Below, one piece after another: positions 38,773-47,157 of a stretch of DNA of 64,000 nt (positions within the stretch are counted from its first letter, which is position 1; the number at the start of each line of letters is the position of its first letter). The stretch spans positions 1 to 64,000 of the forward strand of contig NZ_JAGOGJ010000003.1 in NCBI RefSeq assembly GCF_017996735.1. Direction: 5' to 3'. The notes beneath the pieces were generated by a model, which searched no databases, was not told the origin of the DNA, and worked only from the letters and a program-made list of their open reading frames with translations. A program made the translations under genes and the position numbers. Source of the DNA: Niveispirillum sp. (GTDB lineage: Bacteria > Pseudomonadota > Alphaproteobacteria > Azospirillales > Azospirillaceae).

Positions 38773-40353
38773 ATGAGCAGTGAACAGGAACTGGCGCTTG
38801 GGGCGAAGGCTTGGCCGTTTGAGGAGGCGCGCAAGCTGGTCGCGCGCCTTGGCGGCAAAGCCCCGCCCAAAGGCTATGTCCTGTTCGAGACGGGGTACGG
38901 CCCGTCGGGCCTGCCGCATATCGGCACCTTTGGAGAGGTGGCGCGCACCACCATGGTGCGCCGCGCGTTCGAGATGATGATGCCGGGCGTGCCCACGCGC
39001 CTGTTCGCCTTTTCCGACGATATGGATGGCTTGCGCAAGGTGCCGGACAATGTGCCGAACCGCGACCTGCTGACCGCCAACCTGCAGAAGCCGCTGACCC
39101 AGGTGCCGGACCCGTTCGGCAAGTTCGAAAGCTTCGGCCACCACAACAACGCCATGCTGCGCGACTTCCTGGACCGGTTCGGTTTCCAGTACGAGTTCCA
39201 GTCGGCGTCGGACTGGTACAAGTCGGGCCGCTTCGATGCAGCCCTGCTGGCCGTGCTGCGCCATTATGATGAGATCATGGCCGTGATGCTGCCCACCCTG
39301 GGTGCAGAGCGGCAGGCGACCTACAGCCCGTTCCTGCCGATCAGCCCGACCTCCGGCCGCGTGCTGCAGGTGCCGCTGCTGGAGCGCAATGTCGATGCCG
39401 GCACCATCGTTTACGAGGATGAGGACGGGAAGAAGGTCGAGACCCCCGTCACCGGCGGTGCGGTGAAGCTGCAATGGAAGCCCGACTGGGCCATGCGCTG
39501 GTTCGCGCTGGGCGTGGATTATGAAATGGCCGGCAAGGACCTGATCCCGTCGGTGGAACTGGCGGCCAAGATCGTGAAGATCCTGGGCGGCACCCCGCCC
39601 GACGGCTTCAATTACGAACTGTTCCTGGATGAAAAGGGCCAGAAGATCTCCAAGTCGAAGGGCAATGGCCTGACGATGGAGGAATGGCTGCGCTATGCCC
39701 CGCCGGAAAGCCTGGCGCTGTACATGTTCAACAAGCCGCGTGCGGCCAAGAAGCTCTATTTCGACGTGATCCCGCGCGCCGTGGACGAATATCTGTCCTT
39801 TGTGGACAAGTTCGATGCGCTGGAACCCGCGCAGAAGCTGGAAACCCCCGTCCATCATATCCATGGCGGCACCATCCCGGCCGATGTGAAGGGTACGGCG
39901 GGCCTGTCCTTCGGGTTGCTGCTGAACCTTGCCGGCGCGGCCAATGCCGAAAGTGCCGATGTGATGTGGGGCTTCATCCGCCGCTACGCGCCGGGTGCGT
40001 CGCCGGAGACGGCGCCATTCCTGGACAAGCTGGTCGGTTACGCCGTCACCTATTACCAGGACTTCGTGAAGCCCACGAAACAGTACCGCAGCCCGTCTGA
40101 GCAGGAACGCGCGGCCATCACCGACCTGCGCGCCGTGCTGGCCGATATCGCCGTCGATACACCGGCCGACCAGTTGCAGAATCAGGTCTTCGAAGTGGGC
40201 AAGAAGCACGGCTTCACCGAGCTGCGCGCCTGGTTCCAGGCCCTGTACGAGGTGTTGCTGGGCCAGACCACCGGCCCGCGCATGGGCAGCTTCATCGCGC
40301 TGTACGGCGTGAAGGAGACGGTGGCGATGATCGACGCGGCCCTGTCACGCTGA
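38773..40353 (+). CDS. lysS: Lysyl-tRNA synthetase, class I
   Basis: 526 residues from the ATG at 38773. HIGTFG (about 49-54) and KISKSKG (about 296-302) are the HIGH and KMSKS signatures of a Rossmann-fold class I enzyme. Class I LysRS replaces the usual class II enzyme in archaea, spirochaetes and many alphaproteobacteria. It charges tRNA-Lys. A good terminator follows. Confidence 0.96.
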   Translation: MSSEQELALGAKAWPFEEARKLVARLGGKAPPKGYVLFETGYGPSGLPHIGTFGEVARTTMVRRAFEMMMPGVPTRLFAFSDDMDGLRKVPDNVPNRDLLTANLQKPLTQVPDPFGKFESFGHHNNAMLRDFLDRFGFQYEFQSASDWYKSGRFDAALLAVLRHYDEIMAVMLPTLGAERQATYSPFLPISPTSGRVLQVPLLERNVDAGTIVYEDEDGKKVETPVTGGAVKLQWKPDWAMRWFALGVDYEMAGKDLIPSVELAAKIVKILGGTPPDGFNYELFLDEKGQKISKSKGNGLTMEEWLRYAPPESLALYMFNKPRAAKKLYFDVIPRAVDEYLSFVDKFDALEPAQKLETPVHHIHGGTIPADVKGTAGLSFGLLLNLAGAANAESADVMWGFIRRYAPGASPETAPFLDKLVGYAVTYYQDFVKPTKQYRSPSEQERAAITDLRAVLADIAVDTPADQLQNQVFEVGKKHGFTELRAWFQALYEVLLGQTTGPRMGSFIALYGVKETVAMIDAALSR

Positions 40354-40380
40354 GCATTGTTCAATATTGAGGGATGAAGA

Positions 40381-40412
40381 CGGGCGGGTCGGCAACGGCC
40401 CGCCCGATTTTT
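40381..40412 (+). terminator. Terminator of lysS
   Basis: CGGGCGGGTC pairs with GGCCCGCCCG (40381-40390 with 40397-40406, one G-T) around GGCAAC, followed by ATTTTTA, 28 bases after the lysS stop. Confidence 0.92.
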
Positions 40413-40544
40413 ATGCCGACCCTGCCCCCAAATGGCCCCAATCCCGACCAAACGCCGCCTTGCGCGGTTGGTGTTCTGGGTCTGTCGCCCGCTGGCTTCC
40501 CGCCCCGAACCAGTACGGCGACTTCCTGTCGGAGGATGACCGCC

Positions 40545-40754
40545 ATGACCAGCCGCACCTTGGAACGCACCCTTTCCCGCATCGACCGTCAGAAGCTGTC
40601 GGCCATGGGTCTGGTGTTGACCACCGCCCTGCTGCTGGTCATGGCGGGCGTCGCCGCCAGCAATGCCAAGCCCGACCGCGCCCGGATCGCCACAGCCAGC
40701 ATCGATGCCGCCACCGTGAAGGCGGAAATGCTGGAACGCAGCCTGGGCCGCTGA
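40545..40754 (+). CDS. Small membrane-anchored protein, 69 residues
   Basis: The ATG at 40545 has GGAGG 9 bases upstream. Charged N-terminus (RTLERTLSRIDRQKL), one membrane span (LVLTTALLLVMAGVA) and a short C-terminal tail. No family recognised. It converges on rnr, with 3 bases between stops. Confidence 0.65.
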   Translation: MTSRTLERTLSRIDRQKLSAMGLVLTTALLLVMAGVAASNAKPDRARIATASIDAATVKAEMLERSLGR

Positions 40755-40757
40755 CCC

Positions 40758-43070
40758 CTACCGCCGCCGGCGGGGGGGCTTGGGCGCGTCGATGCCCGAT
40801 GGTTCGGCCTCAGCCCGTTCCCGCCGCCGTTCGGGCCGTCCGCGACGGCTGGCGCCTGTGCCCGCGCTGCGCCCGCCCGGCATCTCCGTCCCATCCGCGT
40901 TCAGCAACCGGAACACCATGGAGCCGGTGATGGCATCAGCCTCGATCAGGCGGATCTTCACCCGCTCGCCCAGCTTGAACACACGACGGTGACGACGGCC
41001 CAGCAGGCAGTGATGCACCGCGTCATGGTCATAGAAATCGTCGGGCAGGGTGGAAACGGGCACGATGCCGTCCGCCCCCGTTTCATCCAGGGTCACGAAC
41101 AGGCCGAAATTCGACACGCCGCTGATCTTGCCGCTGAAGGTGGCACCCACCCGGTCGGCCAAGTATGATGCGACATAGCGGTCCAGCGCGTCACGTTCCG
41201 CATCCGCCGCCCGGCGCTCGGTCCCGGAAATCTGCTCCCCGATCTTGTCCAGCTTGCCCATCTCCTCGTCGCTGAGGCCGCCATCCCCCAGATGATAGGC
41301 GCGGACCAGCGCACGATGAACGATCAGGTCGGCATAGCGGCGGATGGGGCTGGTGAAATGGGCATAGCGTTCCAGCGCCAGACCGAAATGGCCGATATTG
41401 TCGGGCTGATACACGGCCTGCGCCTGGGAGCGCAGGATGACGGTGCTGATCAGTTCCGACTCGGGCGTGTCCCTGGCCTTGTCCAGGATATTGGTGAAGG
41501 CGGTGGGCCGCATCACGGTACCCTTGGCCAGATTATAGCCCATGGTTTTCAGGAACTCGCGCAGCGGTTCCAGCTTGTCCAGCGCCGGCTCGGCATGGAC
41601 ACGGTAGAGCAGGGGCGTGTCGCGCGCCTCCAGCGCCTCTGCCGCCGCGACATTGGCGGCGATCATGAATTCCTCGATCAGGCGGTGGCTGTCGAAGCGG
41701 GCGCGCACGCCGATCTCCGCCACCTTGCCATCCTCCCCGATCCGCACCTTGCGTTCCGGCAGGTCCAGTTCCAGGGTCCCGCGCCGTGACCTTGCATGGG
41801 CCAGCACGGCATAAGCGCCATAGAGCGGGCGGATGACCGGGTCCAGCAGCGGGCCGGTCAGATCATCGGCCGCACCGTCGAACGCCTCCTGTACCTGTTC
41901 ATAGGTCAGGCGGGCGGCCGACCGCATCAGGCCGCGCACGAACCGGTGCCGCTTGATCCGGCCGCCCGCGTCGATCCAGATATGGACGGCCAGACAAGCA
42001 CGGTTGACACCGGGCTTCAGGCTGCACAGCTCGTTCGACAGCGCTTCGGGCAGCATGGGCACGACGCGGTCGGGGAAATAGCAGCTATTGCCGCGTTCCA
42101 GCGCCGCCTTGTCCAGCGGGCTGCCCGGCGTGACATAGGCCGACACGTCGGCAATGGCGACCAGCAGGTGCCAGCCACCCGGATTGTTCGGGTCCGTATC
42201 GGGTTCGGCAAAGACGGCATCGTCGAAATCGCGCGCATCGGCCCCGTCGATGGTGACCAGCGGGATATCACGCAGGTCGGTGCGGCCCGACAAGGTCGGT
42301 TCCGTCGCGGTCTCGGCCTGCTCGATCGCGGCGGGCGGGAAATGTACCGGGATGCCATGCTGGTGGATGGCAATCAGGCTGATGGCCCTGGGCTGGTCGA
42401 TGCCGCCCAGCACCTCCACCACGCGGGCCTGTTTCAGGCCGTGGCGGGAGGAGGGCAGGACCTCCGCCACCACCAGATCGCCGGGGGCGGCATCCATGGC
42501 GTTCTGTGGCAGAATGACGAACTCCGCCTTGGCGCGGCGGTCGGCGGGGCGCAGGCGGCCGCCATCGGGACCCAGTTCATACACGCCCACCATCTGCGCC
42601 GTCTGATCGCCGCCCAGCTTCTTGATGGTGCGGCCTTCATACAGGTCGTCGCGGACGCGGGCCAGCCGGGCCAGCGCGCGGTCGCCCTCGCCCAGGGCCG
42701 GGGTGCCACGCCGTTCCGGCTTCATCAGGATGCGCGGCGGCTCCCGGTCCGGGTCGGACCAGTTCAACGGCCGGGCAATCACCTCCCCGTCGATGTCGAC
42801 GCCCGTCACGATCACCACGCCCACGGGTGGCAGGCTGGCCGGCGGGGCCAGACGGCGGCGCCCGCCCTTCTCGATCGCGCCATCCCCTTCCAGATCACGC
42901 AGCAATTCCTTCAGCGCGACACGGTCATCGCCGCTGATATGAAAGGCGCGCGCAATCTCCCGCTTGCCCACCGGGTACGGACTTTCCCGGATGAATTCCA
43001 GGACCTGATCCTTGGTGGGGAAGGGGGCTTCTTTCTTGGGATTTTTCAAGGGGATGATGTCCACATGCAC
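40758..43070 (-). CDS. rnr: Ribonuclease R
   Basis: About 770 residues. The N-terminal helix-turn-helix-like region (PFPTKDQVLEFIRES), cold-shock domains, the RNB core with DGADARDFDDAVF (catalytic aspartates), HFTSPIRRYADL, and a C-terminal S1 domain (KISGVSNFGLFVTL) with a basic Arg-rich tail. A processive 3'-5' exoribonuclease for structured RNA. The start is uncertain: the open frame runs to a TTG at 43121 inside a strong hairpin, and GTGs at 43070 and 43064 fit family length better; none has a good ribosome site. Confidence 0.93.
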   Translation of the reverse strand: MHVDIIPLKNPKKEAPFPTKDQVLEFIRESPYPVGKREIARAFHISGDDRVALKELLRDLEGDGAIEKGGRRRLAPPASLPPVGVVIVTGVDIDGEVIARPLNWSDPDREPPRILMKPERRGTPALGEGDRALARLARVRDDLYEGRTIKKLGGDQTAQMVGVYELGPDGGRLRPADRRAKAEFVILPQNAMDAAPGDLVVAEVLPSSRHGLKQARVVEVLGGIDQPRAISLIAIHQHGIPVHFPPAAIEQAETATEPTLSGRTDLRDIPLVTIDGADARDFDDAVFAEPDTDPNNPGGWHLLVAIADVSAYVTPGSPLDKAALERGNSCYFPDRVVPMLPEALSNELCSLKPGVNRACLAVHIWIDAGGRIKRHRFVRGLMRSAARLTYEQVQEAFDGAADDLTGPLLDPVIRPLYGAYAVLAHARSRRGTLELDLPERKVRIGEDGKVAEIGVRARFDSHRLIEEFMIAANVAAAEALEARDTPLLYRVHAEPALDKLEPLREFLKTMGYNLAKGTVMRPTAFTNILDKARDTPESELISTVILRSQAQAVYQPDNIGHFGLALERYAHFTSPIRRYADLIVHRALVRAYHLGDGGLSDEEMGKLDKIGEQISGTERRAADAERDALDRYVASYLADRVGATFSGKISGVSNFGLFVTLDETGADGIVPVSTLPDDFYDHDAVHHCLLGRRHRRVFKLGERVKIRLIEADAITGSMVFRLLNADGTEMPGGRSAGTGASRRGRPERRRERAEAEPSGIDAPKPPRRRR

Positions 43071-43091
43071 AAGGTGATCTGAAGGCAAAAA

Positions 43092-43143
43092 AATAGGCGA
43101 GACGCCGATAGGTTCCTTCAAGAGGAATCAGCGTTCGCCTATT
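43092..43143 (-). promoter_or_regulatory. Hairpin in the rnr leader
   Basis: Nine-bp outer arms AATAGGCGA/TCGCCTATT (43092-43100, 43135-43143) enclose an inner hairpin with 7-bp arms (43111-43117 with 43123-43129). Read on the minus strand it lies just before the likely rnr start, so it may control translation or stability of the transcript. Confidence 0.6.
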
Positions 43144-43205
43144 CTATTCCTCGTGGTGTAACAGGGGGCGGATTGGCCACCCCCCGCCACACAGGAGCGA
43201 GAAGG

Positions 43206-43292
43206 ATGCTTACCGAAACTAAGCAACCCCGTTCCATAGAACTGGTGTTCAAAGGCTTCGGCATCAGCCTGCGCCTTGTGATCCGGTTCTAA
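43206..43292 (+). CDS. 28-residue ORF with strong ribosome site
   Basis: Starts MLTETKQPRSIELVFK and ends in LRLVIRF; amphipathic, net positive, one hydrophobic face. GGAGCGAGAAGG lies immediately upstream, a better site than many real genes here have. It is preceded by a hairpin and followed 6 bases after the stop by another. No family recognised. It could be a small membrane-active protein, leader peptide or toxin-like peptide; only the ribosome site and framing hairpins support it. Confidence 0.55.
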   Translation: MLTETKQPRSIELVFKGFGISLRLVIRF

Positions 43293-43298
43293 GGGGGA

Positions 43299-43324
43299 GC
43301 CGGGGCAGTTGGCGCTGCCCCGGC
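43299..43324 (+). terminator. Hairpin after the 28-residue ORF
   Basis: Perfect 10-bp GC-rich stem (43299-43308 with 43315-43324), 6-base loop, followed by AACCTTCTC. Terminator-like though the U-run is poor. Between it and the converging sulfite-oxidase-like gene nothing else is seen. Confidence 0.6.
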
Positions 43325-43386
43325 AACCTTCTCAAATATAAGCCCGACGCCGCCATCTGGCAACGGACCGAATCGGTTACCCCGGC

Positions 43387-44049
43387 TCAGCTATAGCGCT
43401 GTTCGGTCCAGGGATCGCCCTCGTTATGGTAACCGCGTTCTTCCCAGAAGCCGGGCCGATCCTCGGCCACGAATTCGATACGGTTCACCCATTTGGCGGA
43501 TTTCCAGAAATAGAATTTCGGGATGATCACCCGCACCGGCCCGCCATGTTCGGTCGTGATCGGCTTGCCTTCCCAGCCATGGGCCAGCAGCACATCGGCA
43601 TCATCGAAAACCGACAGGGCCACATTGGTCGTGTAGCCATCATAGGAATGGAAAACGACGTGCCGGGCCTCCGGCAGTGGCTTCACCACCTCCAGGATAT
43701 GCCTGGCCGACACGCCTTCCCAATGATTGTCGTAGCGTGACCAGGCCGTGACGCAGTGGATGTCCGACACGTCGGTAAAGGGGGGCTGGCTCTTGAACTG
43801 CGCCCAGCCCCAAATGGTGGGGTTTTCCACCAGCCCGTCGATGGTCAGTTCCCACTGATCCAACCCGATCTCCGGCTGGATTCCCAGGTCCAGCACAGGC
43901 CAGTTCTTCACCTCCCGTTGGCCAGGGGGCAGGCGGTCGGCGCGCGGGGCGGGATTGCCCGTCATCAGGCGGCCTTCCTCGGCCCATTTCTGCTTGGATT
44001 CCACCAGCTTGGCGTTGGGCGGGTTTTCAGGCGTGTCGGCGGGGAGCAT
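43387..44049 (-). CDS. Sulfite-oxidase-like molybdopterin oxidoreductase
   Basis: 220 residues. The Oxidored_molyb domain is marked by WELTIDGLV, the molybdenum-ligand Cys in DIHCVTAWSRYDN, and HGGPVRVIIP, followed by FYFWKSAKWV and FWEERGYH. No Tat signal, so probably cytosolic, of the YuiH-like short type. Substrate unknown; it is shorter than eukaryotic sulfite oxidase and lacks a heme domain. Confidence 0.9.
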   Translation of the reverse strand: MLPADTPENPPNAKLVESKQKWAEEGRLMTGNPAPRADRLPPGQREVKNWPVLDLGIQPEIGLDQWELTIDGLVENPTIWGWAQFKSQPPFTDVSDIHCVTAWSRYDNHWEGVSARHILEVVKPLPEARHVVFHSYDGYTTNVALSVFDDADVLLAHGWEGKPITTEHGGPVRVIIPKFYFWKSAKWVNRIEFVAEDRPGFWEERGYHNEGDPWTEQRYS

Positions 44050-44110
44050 GGGTCATCCATAGGTTTGTTGGATTGCTTAGCCCCTTACATAGCGTGCGCC
44101 TTGCCCCACC

Positions 44111-46936
44111 TCAATCCAGGTTACTGATGAAGGTTCGCTTGCCCCGTTTGCCGAAATCCAACGTGAAGAAGACATCCGGCTGTTGCCCGCCATCAACAAC
44201 CTGCGCCAGCATCTGCATGATGCCCATGAATGCCACAGGCAGTGATTTCAGTTTTTTGCCCACCGGCGCCCCCACGCCCGTCCATGGCACCAGCGCAGCA
44301 AGCGCCTGCTTCTGACATTGGTCCATCTCCTCTCGCAGCGACTCGATCGCAGCCTGGGAACGATTAGGATTTGCCTGGAAGCTTTCAGCGATATCCAGGG
44401 CCGCGTTGGCCTTTTCGAAGAAAATCCTCAGTTTTCGTAGCCCATCATAGGCATTAAACATCGTGCTTTGGAAATTTTTCAACGGAATATATTTCAGCTT
44501 TTCGCTGGATTTTTGAGCGTCATCATATAATTTTTTCAAAACTTTGGGCCAAACGCCATCATCCGGCTGTAACAGTTTCTCATAATCGATGATCAGCTTT
44601 CCATCCTTGCGACTAATCGCGGGCGACATATCCGGCAGGTCTTGAAGAAACGGCCACAAGACCGTTCGCATGGCGCCGGGGGTGGCAACGAACCAGTGGT
44701 GAATTTCGGCCCGCATGCCGCTGGCTTCGAACATCGATCGGGCGGCCAGCGCGTGTAGCTGATCGGCCAAGGGTGCCTGGGCCGCCGCACGGATGAGGCG
44801 CGTGGCGGCGGCGTCATCGATATTCAAAAGCGCGCTGAATACGGGATTGAACTTGCCACCTATATTTGGTTCCTGGCGCTTCATTTCATAGTAACGCATG
44901 ATTTCATCACGGGCCACATCATCAACATCGACGCCATTCTGGGCAAAACCATTGATGAAGCCGACGGCTTCACCAAGGTTCCAATTCTCCTCCGTCTGGC
45001 TGAAATTGATTTGGAAGCGGGATTTGCTTTCGGTGCCGATGCTGGTGAAGTTGCTGATGACAATGCTTCTGCTTTCATCGCCGAATGTTTGGGTCTTCTC
45101 CAGCGTACCTTTCGCGTCGATGGTAACAACACCACCGATCACGGTGACTTCCAGTTCCGTCAACAGTTTTGTACGGGCGGATATCCCGAACGAAAGGATG
45201 TTCAGTCCGAACACCTCTTCGGTGAGATCGCTGAACTTGCCGGTGAACTGATCGCTGATCAGGGTGACGCCGGCCGGCGTGGCGGACAGCAGCAGCGGCA
45301 ATGTGCGATCGGGCAACAGGACCAGATCGCGATAATAAGCGCCTGCGGTCGCATCGAACCTGAAATGCGCGCCATAGGACAGGTTGGCGGTCCGCCGGCG
45401 GGAGCGGCTCCAGTTGATGGCAATCAGTTCCTGATTGGCCTGCTCCACCGCTTTGACCACCTTGTCCAGCAGGGACCGCATCTGGTTCAGCAGTTCGCCG
45501 ATGGCCTTCTTGATATTGCTGACACTGCTGCCCAGCGCCTTGGACAGGATATTCTGGTCCAGACGCAATGCCAGTTCGTCGATGGCGCTATCAATCCTGC
45601 CTGAAACCATGGCCAGCGCCTGCTCGATGAAGGCACGTACCTTCGCCTGCAGCGGATCGCTTATCCCTTTCAGTATTTCATCGCGCGCCGTGTTAAGCAC
45701 CCCCGGCAGCGGCAGCTTGGACAGGTCATCGATCACATTGGCCAGCCAGTCGGTGGCACGCTTTGCCGCACTATCGCCGGTTCCGGCACCCAGCACCTCC
45801 TTCAAGAGGTCGTCAAGAATGCCCGGCCCATCGGCGGTGTCTGCAAAGGCCGCCACCTTGTCGGCGATTTCCTGTTTCAGCCAGTCGCCGGGCTTCAGCA
45901 GATGCGCCAGCTTCTTTTCCGCTTTGTCCAGATCATTGTCGATCTTGTCCAGCACCCCCTTGACCTTGTCCAGTTTGCCCAGCAGCCGCGGCGCCAAACC
46001 TGGTGCCAGCGAGGACAGGCCCAAACTGTATCGCAAGGACAGGTCGTACCCTCGTTCCTCGCTCTTGTTCAGTTCGACCTGCACGTCCAGGGCAACGGCG
46101 GGGGCGGCGGGCACGGCCGGCGGTACGACCGCGATCGTCACCTTGAAATCATGCTCCAGGTTGGCGAAGGCCTTGAATGCGGCCTCCACCGTGCCGCCAA
46201 CTGATCCCACGTCCAGCTTGGCGTTCGACGCCCCTTTGAAACCCGTCGTACCGGCATAAGTCAGGCTTTTCATACTGGCCTGGGTGGCCAGGACGTCGCC
46301 GACAGGCCCTACAGCCAAGGGCGGTCCATTGAACGCGTCCAGAACATCGTCGAAATTGTGGAATGGCTGGGCAACACGGGTCAGGGCATTGCCCAGGGCC
46401 TGGAACGTGTATGAATTCTGATCATAGCCGAACAGCCACGAGAGGCTTCGCTGCACATCCATGCTCAACGAGGTGCCGAGCGCACCGGCCGATGCCGCGA
46501 AAGAGCCTGACAGCCTTCCCGCCACTTTAAACCGGATCAGCGCTTCGTCCAGCGCCTCGGGCGTGACGTCATCATCGGCCAGAATTTCGAAACCGATCGC
46601 CGCGTCGCCCTTGATGCCCAGCGTCAGCGACGAACCGCCGGCCACGGCCGCGTCGAATGTCAGATCGCCCCAGCCGAACCACCGCTCTTCCGCCGTGCCG
46701 CCTTCCAGCAATTTCAGGGGCACGATGAACCGCCGGTAGGGGCCGGCGTCCACCTGCTCTCCCAGAAGATAGCGCGCGAGGGTCTCAACATCCGTCGATG
46801 GAGGATTCGCGACAAGGGTTTTGAGGCGATCCAAGACACCCGCGCCATTGCCCACCCGCTGCGTCACGAGATCGAACAGGTCCGCAACATTGGACCCCAC
46901 CATCAACGCCTTGGAACGATTGATAAGCCAGGCCAT
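44111..46936 (-). CDS. Large protein of unknown family, 941 residues
   Basis: Start at the ATG 46936, after GAGGTG; an in-frame start at 46990 would add 18 residues. No signal peptide. Residues about 90-310 look beta-rich (SLTLGIKGDAAIGFEI; VALDVQVELN), about 318-345 and 425-505 are amphipathic helices with heptad-like spacing (LDKVKGVLDKIDNDLDKAEK), about 515-660 are beta-rich again, and the C-terminus is helical. Local base composition is AT-richer than neighbours, especially 44380-44560, suggesting horizontal origin or rapid evolution. It stands alone behind an AT-rich promoter region with a palindrome. I recognise no domain and assign no function. Confidence 0.8.
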   Translation of the reverse strand: MAWLINRSKALMVGSNVADLFDLVTQRVGNGAGVLDRLKTLVANPPSTDVETLARYLLGEQVDAGPYRRFIVPLKLLEGGTAEERWFGWGDLTFDAAVAGGSSLTLGIKGDAAIGFEILADDDVTPEALDEALIRFKVAGRLSGSFAASAGALGTSLSMDVQRSLSWLFGYDQNSYTFQALGNALTRVAQPFHNFDDVLDAFNGPPLAVGPVGDVLATQASMKSLTYAGTTGFKGASNAKLDVGSVGGTVEAAFKAFANLEHDFKVTIAVVPPAVPAAPAVALDVQVELNKSEERGYDLSLRYSLGLSSLAPGLAPRLLGKLDKVKGVLDKIDNDLDKAEKKLAHLLKPGDWLKQEIADKVAAFADTADGPGILDDLLKEVLGAGTGDSAAKRATDWLANVIDDLSKLPLPGVLNTARDEILKGISDPLQAKVRAFIEQALAMVSGRIDSAIDELALRLDQNILSKALGSSVSNIKKAIGELLNQMRSLLDKVVKAVEQANQELIAINWSRSRRRTANLSYGAHFRFDATAGAYYRDLVLLPDRTLPLLLSATPAGVTLISDQFTGKFSDLTEEVFGLNILSFGISARTKLLTELEVTVIGGVVTIDAKGTLEKTQTFGDESRSIVISNFTSIGTESKSRFQINFSQTEENWNLGEAVGFINGFAQNGVDVDDVARDEIMRYYEMKRQEPNIGGKFNPVFSALLNIDDAAATRLIRAAAQAPLADQLHALAARSMFEASGMRAEIHHWFVATPGAMRTVLWPFLQDLPDMSPAISRKDGKLIIDYEKLLQPDDGVWPKVLKKLYDDAQKSSEKLKYIPLKNFQSTMFNAYDGLRKLRIFFEKANAALDIAESFQANPNRSQAAIESLREEMDQCQKQALAALVPWTGVGAPVGKKLKSLPVAFMGIMQMLAQVVDGGQQPDVFFTLDFGKRGKRTFISNLD

Positions 46937-47022
46937 TTTCACCACCTCATGCGATATCTCGGCGGGGTGGCGTCCCTGTTTTCTCGCCACATGATCACAT
47001 CATACAACCATTCGTGACTTCG

Positions 47023-47042
47023 TTAACCATAATTTTGGTTAA
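47023..47042. promoter_or_regulatory. Palindrome TTAACCA-N6-TGGTTAA
   Basis: Perfect 7-bp arms 47023-47029 and 47036-47042 in the AT-rich gap between the 941-residue gene and the MscS gene, 87 bases from the first and 116 from the second. Probable operator or promoter element for one or both. Confidence 0.55.
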
Positions 47043-47157
47043 AATATCGCTTCAATACTTAACAGGCATAGACCTTATGATCGCCTTGGTGAGGACATGG
47101 GCGGAGCGTTGATCCTGCCCCTGGAGGGCCCTAGAGTGCAGCCGCCCCAATACAGGG

